NCBI GenBank assembly: GCA_963761975.1
Contig: CAVXIR010000002.1
Coordinates: forward strand, 2,356,001-2,420,000
Source: JAMQPK01 sp963761975
GTDB lineage: Bacteria; Acidobacteriota; Vicinamibacteria; Vicinamibacterales; JAMQPK01
Direction: 5' to 3'
DNA: 64,000 nt
The notes under the pieces are model-generated. The model did no database searches. It saw only the letters and a program-made list of their open reading frames with translations, and had not been told where the DNA came from. Made by a program: the position numbers and the translations under genes. Within the stretch, counting starts at the first letter, position 1; every line of letters starts with the position of its first letter. Below are positions 18,381 through 26,223 of the stretch, piece by piece.

Positions 18381-19953
18381 ACTTTGCGTACTCGACCGCG
18401 CGCGTTTCGCGGATGACCGTGACCTTGATATGCCCGGGATATTCGAGCTCGTTTTCGATCCGTTTGGCGATGTCCTTCGACAACCACACGGCTTCTTCGT
18501 CTGAGATCCGTTCGCTTTCGACCATGATGCGGATCTCGCGGCCCGCCTGCAAGGCAAAAGCCTTGGACACGCCTTTAAAGGAATCGGCGATCTCCTCGAG
18601 TTTCTCGAGCCGCTTCACGTACGACTCGAGTATGTCGCGACGCGCTCCTGGCCGTGCGGCTGAAATCGCGTCGGCCGCCTGCACGATCATGGCCTCGAGC
18701 GACGGCCAGTCGATATCCATGTGATGGGCGGCCATGGCCATGACAACGGCCTCACTTTCGCCGTATTTGCGCAGCAGGTCGATGCCAATCTGCAGGTGCG
18801 TTCCCTGGAGTTCGCGATCGATCGCCTTGCCGCAGTCGTGGAGGAACGCGCCGCGAACGCATACGTGGGCATCGATGCCGATTTCCTTCGCCATGAGGCC
18901 GGCAAGGTAGGCGACCTCTTTTGAATGGTTCAGCACGTTCTGCCCGTAGCTCGTGCGGTACTTGAGCCGCCCCATCAGTTTCTGCAGTTCCGGATGAAGG
19001 TCGTGCATGCCGAGCTCGAACGCGGCAGCTTCGCCGTCTTTGCGCACGGATTCTTCCATCTCGGTCTTCACCTTTTCGACGACTTCTTCGATGCGCGCCG
19101 GGTGAATGCGTCCGTCCGCAATCAAACGCTCGATGGCCTGCTTCGCGATCTCCCGGCGATACGGGTCGAAGCCCGACAGAATGATGGCACCGGGCGTGTC
19201 ATCGACGATGAGGTCAACGCCTGTGGCCTGTTCGAGCGCCCGGATGTTACGGCCTTCGCGCCCGATGATGCGACCCTTTAAATCGTCGCTTGGCAGGTCG
19301 ACGACCGACACCGTGGTTTCGATGGTGTGCTCGGCGGCGCTACGCTGAATGGCTTCGGTAATGTATTGCCGGGCTTTCGCGGCGGCCTGTTCGCGCGCCT
19401 CGGCATCGAGGCGCTTGACGAGATTGGCGGCATCGCGTCGCGCGTCGGCCTCGATGTGCTTCAGCAGCAGATCCTTGGCCTCTTCGGTCGTTAGACCCGA
19501 CAGCCGTTCCAGCTCATGCTGCTGCGCCGCGACCAGCTGCTCGTATTTCGCGGCATTAGCCGTGGTGGTTTTCTCGCGCTCGGTAATCGCCTGCGTCTGT
19601 GCCTGCAGCTCTTTTTCCTTGCGCTCGACGCCGGAGAGCTTGTCGCTGAGCGAGCCTTCGCGGCGCTTGAGCTGCTGTTCGGTGTCGGACAACTTCTGCG
19701 ACTTCTCGTGAGCGGCCCGCTCGGCTTCGGTGCGCAGCTCATGCGCCTTTTCTTTCGCCTCGAGCAGGGCCTCTTTCTTGCGGGTCTCGGCGTCGCGCTC
19801 CGCATCACGCACGATGCGCTGCGCCTGCTCCTCGGCTCGTCCTATTGTCTCTGCGGCAATCCGCTTGCGGTTGGCGATCCAGTACGCCAGGACAGCGCCC
19901 GCTGCCACTGCGCTGACGGCGAACGTGACAACGTAAACCAGATACAGGCCCAT
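18379..19953 (-). CDS. rny: Ribonuclease Y
   Basis: Membrane-anchored endoribonuclease that starts mRNA decay. 524 residues, the usual length. N-terminal helix VYVVTFAVSAVAAGAVLAYW, a long charged coiled coil (residues about 30-210), a KH domain with LKGRIIGREGRNIRALE, and an HD domain with HSKEVAYLAG, FLHDCGKAID and AHHMDID. The C-terminus ends EYAK, with the stop codon overlapping the edge of the 35-bp inverted repeat. Upstream on the same strand are the 6S RNA gene and zapA, an arrangement found in several phyla. Confidence 0.97.
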   Translation of the reverse strand: MGLYLVYVVTFAVSAVAAGAVLAYWIANRKRIAAETIGRAEEQAQRIVRDAERDAETRKKEALLEAKEKAHELRTEAERAAHEKSQKLSDTEQQLKRREGSLSDKLSGVERKEKELQAQTQAITEREKTTTANAAKYEQLVAAQQHELERLSGLTTEEAKDLLLKHIEADARRDAANLVKRLDAEAREQAAAKARQYITEAIQRSAAEHTIETTVSVVDLPSDDLKGRIIGREGRNIRALEQATGVDLIVDDTPGAIILSGFDPYRREIAKQAIERLIADGRIHPARIEEVVEKVKTEMEESVRKDGEAAAFELGMHDLHPELQKLMGRLKYRTSYGQNVLNHSKEVAYLAGLMAKEIGIDAHVCVRGAFLHDCGKAIDRELQGTHLQIGIDLLRKYGESEAVVMAMAAHHMDIDWPSLEAMIVQAADAISAARPGARRDILESYVKRLEKLEEIADSFKGVSKAFALQAGREIRIMVESERISDEEAVWLSKDIAKRIENELEYPGHIKVTVIRETRAVEYAK

Positions 19954-19975
19954 AACGGGTCCTTAAAACGGTTCG

Positions 19976-20114
19976 CGGTGCTGGGTGCTGGGTTCTGCGG
20001 TTCTGGTTCTGGAATTCTCGGTTCGGGTTCGAACTATAGGTCGGGAACCCGAACCTAGAACTGGGAACCTTGAACCGGAACCTAGAACCTAGAACGAAGA
20101 ACCCGGAACCGCGG
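19976..20114. repeat. Heptamer palindrome, GGTTCTG/CCTAGAA word family (locus F)
   Basis: Left arm runs GGTGCTG, GGTTCTG, GGTTCTG, GGTTCGG with small slips; right arm runs CCTAGAA, CCTAGAA, CCGGAA words, its reverse complement. It lies between 6S RNA and rny. The same words recur at 36664-36815. Confidence 0.8.
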
Positions 20115-20137
20115 ATCGTGAAGTGAAGTATAGAAAG

Positions 20138-20312
20138 GCCCCGCTTTGCCGTGTGGGGAGGTCGATGGACCTGCGTAAGCAGGTGGAACCGCTCGTGAGC
20201 CACGCTTTAGGCTTCCTCGCACCGAGGCATGCGCACCACGCGGCGTTGCGGTTCTCTTAGGTTAAACGTTGGCCCAAACGAGCCTCCGAACCATCACGCG
20301 CAAAGCAGGGAG
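20138..20312 (-). ncRNA. ssrS: 6S RNA
   Basis: On the minus strand the sequence has the 6S signature GTGCGCATGCCTCGGTGCGA followed by GGAAGCCTAAAGC, corresponding to the conserved GAGCAUGCUCGGU and GAAGCCUUAAA blocks of 6S RNA. The ends close into a stem: CCC.GCTTTGC at 20310 pairs with GCAAAGCGGG at about 20142, and GGAGG pairs with CCTCC. Predicted length is about 175 nt, as expected. 6S RNA mimics an open promoter and sequesters sigma-70 RNA polymerase. The position directly after zapA is the same as in Escherichia coli. Exact ends are inferred from pairing. Confidence 0.88.
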
Positions 20313-20410
20313 CTTAGTTTCCGAGAAGGATCTTAGTCCTGTGTCCATTGGATGTGCAACAGAAAGGCAGAGGCCGTAGGGAAATCGCAGGGGCCCCCGA
20401 GCAATGCGGG

Positions 20411-20701
20411 CTACGCCTCAAGCGCCGCATCTACCAGACGTTCCAGCGCTTCGTAGCGTTCCGAGAGGGCGCCGCGGCGGACTTGTTGCGCATCCTGGCA
20501 CCGGAAGAGCTCGTCGGCGATGTTCAGGGCCGCCAGTACCGCTAGCCGGAGCGAGTCACCCGAAGGGGTCGATTCGGACGCGGCACGCATTTTCTCGTCG
20601 ACGTAGACCGCCAGCCCAGTGACATACTGCGAGTCGAGCGAGCTGCGAATGGGATAACGCTGTCCGCGGATCTCTACCGTAACGATGTGGGTATCATGCA
20701 T
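20411..20701 (-). CDS. zapA: Cell division protein ZapA
   Basis: A 96-residue FtsZ-associated protein. N-terminal strand HIVTVEIRGQRYPIRS and central EKMRAASES match the ZapA head domain; SLRLAVLAALNIADELFR begins the long dimerisation helix that runs to the end. ZapA crosslinks FtsZ filaments at the Z ring. The 6S RNA gene follows 98 bases downstream and a coiled-coil ZapB-like gene precedes it. Confidence 0.9.
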   Translation of the reverse strand: MHDTHIVTVEIRGQRYPIRSSLDSQYVTGLAVYVDEKMRAASESTPSGDSLRLAVLAALNIADELFRCQDAQQVRRGALSERYEALERLVDAALEA

Positions 20702-20718
20702 CGGTCGACTCGCTCTCT

Positions 20719-20860
20719 GAGTTCGCCAGATTCGCCAGGTCCGCCAGGTTCGTGGGTTCGTGGGTTCGTCGAGTTCTCAAACGGCCAACTTTACGAACCG
20801 ACGAATTTACGAACCTACGAATCTGACGAATGTGACGAACCGAACTGCCGAATTTTGCCA
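20719..20860. repeat. Palindrome of GTTCG/CGAAC words, period 7-9 (locus G)
   Basis: Left arm: GAGTTCGCC, AGATTCGCC, AGGTCCGCC, AGGTTCGTG, GGTTCGTG. Right arm: ACGAACC, GACGAAT, TTACGAACC, TACGAAT, CTGACGAAT. The arms are imperfect reverse complements. It fills the space between the coiled-coil gene and zapA, and overlaps the zapA start side. Confidence 0.75.
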
Positions 20861-20866
20861 ACCGCC

Positions 20867-21148
20867 CTAAAGGCTTATTCCTTCCAGCTGTTGCAGCATG
20901 TCCGACACCCGCTCGCGGATTGACTCGCGCTCCATGCGCAACGCATCGACCTCGGCGAGCCCCGCCTCAGAATCCGCAATCCTGGAGCGCGCGGCCTCGA
21001 GCTCGCGCGAGAGCCGGGCGATCTCCTCACCGGCGCGGGTCTGATCGGCCTTGAGCCTGCTGATCATCGAGACCAGCATCTTGATTTTTTCCTCGAGGCG
21101 ATCGATCGGTTCAACATCGACTGAGCGGGCAGTGGCGGCACGCGACAT
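20867..21148 (-). CDS. Short coiled-coil protein, ZapB-like
   Basis: A 93-residue protein from ATG 21148, with AGGAGG at good spacing; a longer frame starts inside pheT. After a short N-terminus (MSRAATARSVDVEPIDRLEE) nearly the whole chain is a heptad coiled coil rich in Glu, Arg, Leu and Ala, ending RVSDMLQQLEGISL. Size, composition and position directly before zapA suggest a ZapB-like division cofactor. The assignment is by context and shape only. It starts ten bases after the pheT stop. Confidence 0.7.
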   Translation of the reverse strand: MSRAATARSVDVEPIDRLEEKIKMLVSMISRLKADQTRAGEEIARLSRELEAARSRIADSEAGLAEVDALRMERESIRERVSDMLQQLEGISL

Positions 21149-21158
21149 GGGGGACCTC

Positions 21159-23246
21159 CTACCGTTGAACTGCATCATGCGCGCTCTTCAGCGCGTCTAG
21201 AATCTTTTTCATGGTTGCCTCGACTTCGGCATCGGTTAACGTCCGCTCCGAAGAACGGAAAGTGAGCCGAAGCGAGAGGCTGACGCGCCCATCGGGCACG
21301 CCCTTGCCTTGATAGCGATCGAACTCGCGTATGGAAACGAGCGTCGCCGGAGCAACCGCACGGATAGTGCCACGAACCGTCGCGGCGGGCAAGGTGTCAT
21401 CGACGACAATCGAAATGTCGCGAGCGATCGACGGATACCGTGGCAGCGGCTTCACCGTGAGCGGCGACGCCGATCGTACGCCATCGAGCAGATCGAGATT
21501 GACCTCTGCGACATACACTGTCTCGTTCGACGACAAACCGGCCGACGACACGGGCGCGGGCGTCAGCATTCCAATGTGCCCGACTACTCGGCCGCCGGCA
21601 GACACGGCCGCAGCGCGCCCGCGTACCAGATAGGAGGGCAGAGCTGCGGCATCGAACGTCACCTCCGTTCGCAGCGCGTCGGCGATGCCTTCGACGATGC
21701 CTTTCACGTCGAAAAAATCAACCGGATGCTGGCCCCCACTCCAGTGAGGCCCGCCGGCAGCACCTGTCAGTGCCACAGCCACGTGTCGCGACTCGCCGGC
21801 GCGCGTCATGGCTGCGCCCACCTCGAACAACTGCACGTCGGTTCTTTCCCGATGCCGATTATGGGCGACAGACACGAGTAGTCCCGGCAGTAACGACGGC
21901 CGAAGCACGGAGAACTGCGCAGACAACGGGTTGCCGATCGGCACGATTGCCGTTTCATCGGCAAATTGTGCGGCGAGCGCCGTGTCGATGAAGGAAAACG
22001 TCAGAGCTTCGGAGCAGCCAGCGGCCAGCAATACCCGGCGAACAAGCCGATCGCGCTCAATCCTCGGATCCGACGGAGGTGTCGGTGCCTTCAGGGCAGG
22101 GAAGGTCGACGGAAGACGGTCGTAGCCGAAGTGACGTCCAACTTCTTCAATCAGATCGACCTCACGCATGACGTCGACGCGGAACGTCGGAACGGAGACA
22201 TCCCAGCCTCCGTCGGTGCGCCGAATATCAAAGCCAAGTCCCTTGAGAATGCGCTCGATGTCTGGATCGGCAATCTCCAGACCGAGCATCCGCTGCACTC
22301 GCGCCCGCCGGAGTTCTATTTTTCTCGGCTGTGCCGGCGTTGGATACGCGTCGATGACGCCGCCGCGTCCCTTGCCGGCGCCGATTTCCTCGAGCAGCGC
22401 GATGGCACGCTCGAGTCCCTTGCCGGCTGCATTGACGTCGGCGCCACGTTCGAACCGCGCCGAGGCTTCTGTTTTCAAGCCGAGTTTCTTACTGGTCAGA
22501 CGCACGCTCCTGGGACTGAAGAACGCGCTTTCGAGCACAATCGTCTTTGTCGCGTCGCCGACCTCGGAGAGGCCGCCCCCCATCACCCCGGCAACCGCCT
22601 GCGCCCGATCTGCGTCGGCAATGACGAGCATCTCGGTATCGAGCGTGCGATCGATGCCATCCAGCGTCTTGATGCGCTCGCCGGGAGCTGCGCGGCGAAT
22701 CCGAATTGCGCGCCCCGCAAGTTTTTCCAAATCAAACGCGTGCATGGGCTGGCCCAGCTCGAGCAGCACGTAGTTGGTCACGTCGACAACGTTGTTGATC
22801 GGACGTACGCCACACGCCTCAAGTCGTGATGCGAGCCACGCGGGAGATGGGCCGACAGTGACATCTGCGACCGCGGCAGCATAGCGAGGGCAGAGATCCG
22901 GCGCTTCCAGCTTGACGGCCACGTCCGTGGAGGGTGTCTGCGGCAACGGCTTGGGTACCAGCGGCTTCACCGGCACGGAGTACGCGGTACCCACTTCGCG
23001 CGCGAATCCGATGATGCTGAGCGCGTCGGGCCGGTTCGCCGTCACCTCGAAATCGAGGATCGCATCGTCCATCGTCGATCGTCCATCGTCCATTGTCGAT
23101 CCTCCAGACGATCGACGATCGACGATGGACGATCGACGATCGATGGACGAGAGCTCGAAGCCGCGCATATTCAAGGACTGGCCGAGCTCCTCCGGCGAGG
23201 CCGTGACGTCCACGAAGTCGCGCAGCCATGAAGCGAGGACTTTCAT
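21159..23246 (-). CDS. pheT: Phenylalanyl-tRNA synthetase beta subunit, with an in-frame repeat insertion
   Basis: About 695 residues, of the shorter PheT type lacking the N-terminal EMAP-like tRNA-binding domain. Recognisable parts are LDFEVTANRPDALSI, the B3/B4 editing region with PINNVVDVTNYVLLELGQP and MHAFDLEKL, the B5 domain, the catalytic-like core with EVGRHFGYDRLPSTFP, and the C-terminal ferredoxin-like anticodon domain beginning PLPRYPSIARDISIVV. Residues about 35-60 (IDRRSSIVDRRSS and following) are translated from a heptamer palindrome found elsewhere only between genes. The insertion sits in a loop just before the AILDFEV strand. ATG 23246 has no clear Shine-Dalgarno sequence. 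Confidence 0.95.
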   Translation of the reverse strand: MKVLASWLRDFVDVTASPEELGQSLNMRGFELSSIDRRSSIVDRRSSGGSTMDDGRSTMDDAILDFEVTANRPDALSIIGFAREVGTAYSVPVKPLVPKPLPQTPSTDVAVKLEAPDLCPRYAAAVADVTVGPSPAWLASRLEACGVRPINNVVDVTNYVLLELGQPMHAFDLEKLAGRAIRIRRAAPGERIKTLDGIDRTLDTEMLVIADADRAQAVAGVMGGGLSEVGDATKTIVLESAFFSPRSVRLTSKKLGLKTEASARFERGADVNAAGKGLERAIALLEEIGAGKGRGGVIDAYPTPAQPRKIELRRARVQRMLGLEIADPDIERILKGLGFDIRRTDGGWDVSVPTFRVDVMREVDLIEEVGRHFGYDRLPSTFPALKAPTPPSDPRIERDRLVRRVLLAAGCSEALTFSFIDTALAAQFADETAIVPIGNPLSAQFSVLRPSLLPGLLVSVAHNRHRERTDVQLFEVGAAMTRAGESRHVAVALTGAAGGPHWSGGQHPVDFFDVKGIVEGIADALRTEVTFDAAALPSYLVRGRAAAVSAGGRVVGHIGMLTPAPVSSAGLSSNETVYVAEVNLDLLDGVRSASPLTVKPLPRYPSIARDISIVVDDTLPAATVRGTIRAVAPATLVSIREFDRYQGKGVPDGRVSLSLRLTFRSSERTLTDAEVEATMKKILDALKSAHDAVQR
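23063..23150. repeat. Heptamer palindrome inserted in pheT (locus H)
   Basis: Left arm CATCGTC, CATCGTC, GATCGTC, CATCGTC, CATTGTC; centre GATCCTCCAGAC; right arm GATCGAC, GATCGAC, GATGGAC, GATCGAC. The same word family as 3432-3498 and 7572-7622, but here within a coding frame, adding about 26-29 residues. Confidence 0.9.
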
Positions 23247-23264
23247 TGTTTAGTTGCGCGGGGG

Positions 23265-23845
23265 CCCCACCCCCCGCGCCTGTGCCTTCGCCGCTCTCGC
23301 GGCTCGGCGTTGGTTGCATCAACGGGTTGCTTAGTGCTCACGCGCAATGCCCCACTCCGCGCCTGTGCCCTGCGCCGCTCTCGCGGCTCGGCGTTGGTTG
23401 CATCAACGGGTTGCTTAGTGCTCACGCGCAATGCCCCACTCCGCGCCTGTGCCCTGCGCGCTCTCGCGGCTCGGCGTTGGTTGCGTCAACGGGTTGCTTA
23501 GTGCTCACGCGCAATTGCCCCACTCCGCGCCTGAGCCTGCGCCGCTCTCGCGGCTCGGCGTTGGTTGCGTCAACGGGTTGCTTCGTGCTCACGCGCAATG
23601 CCCCACTCCGCGCCTGTGCCCTGCGCCGCTCTCGCGGCTCGGCGTTGGTTGCATCAACGGGTTGCTTAGTGCTCACGCGCAATGCCCCACTCCGCGCCTG
23701 TGCCTGCGCCGCTCTCGCGGCTCGGCGGTGGTTGCGTCAACGGGTTGCTCAGTGCTCACGCGCAATTGCCCCACTCCGCGCCTGTGCCTGCGCCGCTCTC
23801 GCGGCTCACCGCTGGTTGCCACAACCGGCTGTTCAGTGCTCACCA
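23265..23845. repeat. Seven-copy tandem array of an about 84-bp unit between pheS and pheT
   Basis: Copies start about every 83-85 bases; the marker CCGCTCTCGCGG occurs near 23290, 23374, 23457, 23541, 23625, 23708 and 23792, with copy 3 missing one C. On the transcribed (minus) strand each unit can form GCCGC-GAGA-GCGGC, a hairpin with a GNRA loop, and CGTTG-N7-CAACG. The 84-base length keeps one frame open through much of the array on both strands. The last copy runs into the pheS stop codon. Confidence 0.92.
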
Positions 23846-24883
23846 TGGAAACTGCTCTAAGAAGCGCAGATCGTTCTCGTAGAACAGACGAATGTCGTCG
23901 ACGCCGTATTTGAGGATCGCGATTCGCTCGATGCCCATGCCGAACGCGAAGCCGGTATAACGTTCGGAGTCGTATCCGACCGATTCGAACACCGCCGGGT
24001 GCACCATGCCGCTGCCGCCAATCTCGAGCCAGCCCGTGCGTTTGCAGATGGGGCAGCCGCCGCCGTGGCAGAACACGCAGCCGATGAATACTTCGGCGCT
24101 GGGCTCGGTGTATGGAAAGAAACTCGGTCGAATCTGCACCTTCGTGTCGGGTTCGAACAGCTCCCGCGCAAACGCGCTGAGCGTTCCCTTGAGGTCGGCC
24201 ATCGTGATGTCTTCGCCGACGACGAGGCCCTCGACCTGCTGGAACATCGGTGTGTGCGTCAGGTCGAGATCGTCGCGGCGATACACCTTGCCCGGCACGA
24301 TGATCCGTACGGGAGGCTGATGGGCTTCCATGTAGCGGATCTGCATCGGCGAGGTATGCGTGCGAAGCAGCGTCGCCGGACGTCCTTCGCCTTGTACCTG
24401 GCCCGACAGATACAGCGTGTCCTGCATATCCCGCGCAGGATGTTCGGCCGGCATGTTGAGCGCTTCGAAGTTGTGATAGTCGTCTTCGATTTCGGGCCCC
24501 TCGAGCACCTGGTACCCGAGGCGCGTGAAGATGGCTTCGATCTCTTCGCGGACGATTGTCAACGGATGCCGGCGGCCGAGTTGAGGCGTCCGGCCGGGCA
24601 GAGAGATGTCGACCGCTCCCACCGGGGCTTTCGTCGCCTCGAGCACGGTCTTACGCTGAGCGAGCTGCTGTTCGATTTCCAGTTTCAGCTCATTGGCGTG
24701 TTTGCCGAGGACAGGCTTGAGATCGGGCGGTGCGGTGGCCACCGACTTCATCAGCGCGGTGACGGCGCCGCTTTTTCGTCCGAGGTATTTGTCGCGGAGG
24801 AGCTGGAGATCCGGCTCCGACGACACGCGCGCGAGCTCCTGCTGGAACTCGCCACGCAGTCGCGCAATGTCGGAGTCCGTCAC
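23840..24883 (-). CDS. pheS: Phenylalanyl-tRNA synthetase alpha subunit
   Basis: Charges tRNA-Phe together with PheT. 347 residues, normal length. N-terminal coiled-coil tRNA-binding arm (residues 1-85), then the class II core: GRRHPLTIVREEIEAIF, motif 2 RRDDLDLTHTPMFQQVEG, FFPYTEPSAEVF, a Cys cluster CVFCHGGGCPICK, and motif 3 GFAFGMGIERIAIL. The Cys cluster is an extra zinc-like knuckle present in some bacterial PheS proteins. The stop codon abuts the seven-copy repeat array that separates it from pheT. Confidence 0.97.
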   Translation of the reverse strand: MTDSDIARLRGEFQQELARVSSEPDLQLLRDKYLGRKSGAVTALMKSVATAPPDLKPVLGKHANELKLEIEQQLAQRKTVLEATKAPVGAVDISLPGRTPQLGRRHPLTIVREEIEAIFTRLGYQVLEGPEIEDDYHNFEALNMPAEHPARDMQDTLYLSGQVQGEGRPATLLRTHTSPMQIRYMEAHQPPVRIIVPGKVYRRDDLDLTHTPMFQQVEGLVVGEDITMADLKGTLSAFARELFEPDTKVQIRPSFFPYTEPSAEVFIGCVFCHGGGCPICKRTGWLEIGGSGMVHPAVFESVGYDSERYTGFAFGMGIERIAILKYGVDDIRLFYENDLRFLEQFPW

Positions 24884-24886
24884 CGT

Positions 24887-25285
24887 TTAAGCCGAGGCTT
24901 GCGCCGCTCGGACTTTCTTGCCAGTCGGGACCGGCTTTGCGGCCTGGGCCTGCCTGGCGAGCGCGCCGAAGGCGGCGGAATCGTTGACGGCGATGTCGGC
25001 CAGCATCTTCCGATCGAGCGTCACGCCGGCCGCTTTCAAGCCGCTGATGAGTTGCCCGTAGGTGAGGCCGTGCTCGCGCGCGGCCGCGTTGATGCGAACG
25101 ATCCACAGCGTCCTGAAGTCACGCTTTTTCCGCCGGCGTCCGACGAAGGCATATTTCAGAGCAGTATCGACCGACTCTTTTGCTGCGCGATACAGTTTGC
25201 TCTTGTTCGCGTAATAGCCCTTGGCACGCGAGAGCAGCTTCTTCCGCTTCGCCCGGCGTACTGTTCCTCTCTTAACCCTCGGCAT
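24887..25285 (-). CDS. rplT: 50S ribosomal protein L20
   Basis: 132 residues, slightly longer than usual because of an Ala/Lys-rich tail after residue 115. Canonical start MPRVKRGTVRRAKRKK and core FRTLWIVRINAAAREHGLTY. ATG 25285 has GAGGGAG upstream. L20 is an early assembly protein and, in several bacteria, represses its own operon (infC-rpmI-rplT). Three bases separate it from pheS. Confidence 0.97.
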   Translation of the reverse strand: MPRVKRGTVRRAKRKKLLSRAKGYYANKSKLYRAAKESVDTALKYAFVGRRRKKRDFRTLWIVRINAAAREHGLTYGQLISGLKAAGVTLDRKMLADIAVNDSAAFGALARQAQAAKPVPTGKKVRAAQASA

Positions 25286-25302
25286 CTTTCACTCCCTCGC
25301 TA

Positions 25303-25375
25303 CCAGTTTTCAGTCATCGGGTTTCAGTTCTCAGTGGTTTTCCGAACTGAAAACTGACGACTGCGAACTGTCGAC
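25303..25375. repeat. Heptamer palindrome, CAGTTTT/AACTGAA word family (locus I)
   Basis: Left arm CAGTTTT, CAGTCAT, CGGGTTT, CAGTTCT, CAGTGGT; right arm AACTGAA, AACTGAC, GACTGCG, AACTGTC. It forms the whole spacer between rpmI and rplT and ends exactly at the rpmI stop codon. Confidence 0.85.
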
Positions 25376-25572
25376 TATTTATACGGCATCATCTTCGCAA
25401 GCTTCGCGGCGTCGGCCTTGCTGACGACTGTCGTCCCGCGCATCCGGCGCTTCCGCTTGGACGATTTGCTCGTGAGAATGTGCTGCTTGAACGCTTTGCT
25501 GCGCAGGATTTTTCCTCCCGCGGTTTTCTTGAAGCGTTTGGCTGCGCCTCTGTGAGTTTTCAATTTGGGCAT
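25375..25572 (-). CDS. rpmI: 50S ribosomal protein L35
   Basis: 65 residues, normal length. Starts MPKLKTHRGAAKRFKKTAGG and contains KAFKQHILTSKSSKRKRRMR and MPYK at the C-terminus, all typical of bL35. It follows infC by 28 bases and precedes rplT across a heptamer palindrome. Confidence 0.97.
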   Translation of the reverse strand: MPKLKTHRGAAKRFKKTAGGKILRSKAFKQHILTSKSSKRKRRMRGTTVVSKADAAKLAKMMPYK

Positions 25573-25600
25573 ATTTGATTCTTAGCCTTCAGCTCGTCAG

Positions 25601-26185
25601 CTACTCCTCTGTCTTGACCGCCGCCTGGCGCGTGGGCGCTCGTCCACCTGGCGGCTTCCGGGCCAGAATCGTGTGCATCTGATTGCCTTCCTGACGCGGC
25701 ATCGTCTCGGCAATCGCGACATCGGCCAGCTCGTCACAGAGCCGCTCGAGGATGCGCCGCCCGATTTCGGGATGCGCCATCTCGCGGCCGCGGAAGAAAA
25801 TCGTGGCCTTCACTTTATCGCCCTCAGCCAGGAAGCGCTCGATGTGCTTCTTCTTGAACTGATAGTCGTGTTCGTCGACCTTGGGCCTGAACTTGATTTC
25901 CTTGACGTCGATGACCTTCTGGTGCTTCTTCGCCTCGCGCGCCCGCTTCTGTTCCTGGTACTGGTATTTCCCGAAATCCATGATCCGGCAGACCGGGGGG
26001 ACGGCCGTGGGAGAGATCTCCACCAGGTCCAACCCCTTCTGCTTGGCGATGGCGAGGGCCTGCGGCGGCGGCATGATGCCCAGCTGCTTCCCGTCATCAT
26101 CGATGACCCGAATTTCCCTTACGCGGATGCGCTCATTGACGCGAACACGGTCGTCACGCCGCGGTCCCGATCGATCGAAAGCGAT
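25601..26185 (-). CDS. infC: Translation initiation factor IF-3, with ATC start codon
   Basis: IF-3 binds the 30S subunit and proofreads initiator codons. The conserved N-domain begins well upstream of the first ATG (26074): in frame are RVRVNERIRVREIRVIDD and QLGIMPPPQALA. Upstream of these there is no ATG, GTG or TTG, but ATC at 26183-26185 follows AGGAGG by four bases and gives (M)AFDRSGPRRDD, 194 residues in total. Non-AUG starts (ATT, ATC, ATA) are a known hallmark of infC and allow IF-3 to repress its own translation. The rest is standard: VEISPTAVPPVCRIMDFGKY and a Lys-rich linker. Confidence 0.93.
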   Translation of the reverse strand: MAFDRSGPRRDDRVRVNERIRVREIRVIDDDGKQLGIMPPPQALAIAKQKGLDLVEISPTAVPPVCRIMDFGKYQYQEQKRAREAKKHQKVIDVKEIKFRPKVDEHDYQFKKKHIERFLAEGDKVKATIFFRGREMAHPEIGRRILERLCDELADVAIAETMPRQEGNQMHTILARKPPGGRAPTRQAAVKTEE

Positions 26186-26199
26186 AGAGCCTCCTGATG

Positions 26200-26217
26200 G
26201 CGCAACCGAAGTTGCGC
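26200..26217 (-). promoter_or_regulatory. cUUCGg hairpin just upstream of the infC ribosome-binding site
   Basis: On the minus strand GCGCAAC, TTCG, GTTGCGC form a perfect 7-bp stem closed by the very stable C(UUCG)G loop. It lies between the thrS stop and the infC Shine-Dalgarno sequence. It could set translation coupling or protect a processed end. Confidence 0.6.
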
Positions 26218-26223
26218 GCTACA

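Noticed and set aside
23265..23845. CRISPR array
   Set aside because: The units are contiguous tandem repeats of about 84 bp without unique spacers, and no cas genes are present.
23228..23913. Open frames of 160-210 codons across the pheS-pheT array (CINGLLSAHAQ... repeats)
   Set aside because: Open only because the unit is about 84 bp, a multiple of three. The same holds on the opposite strand; no start signals or family similarity.
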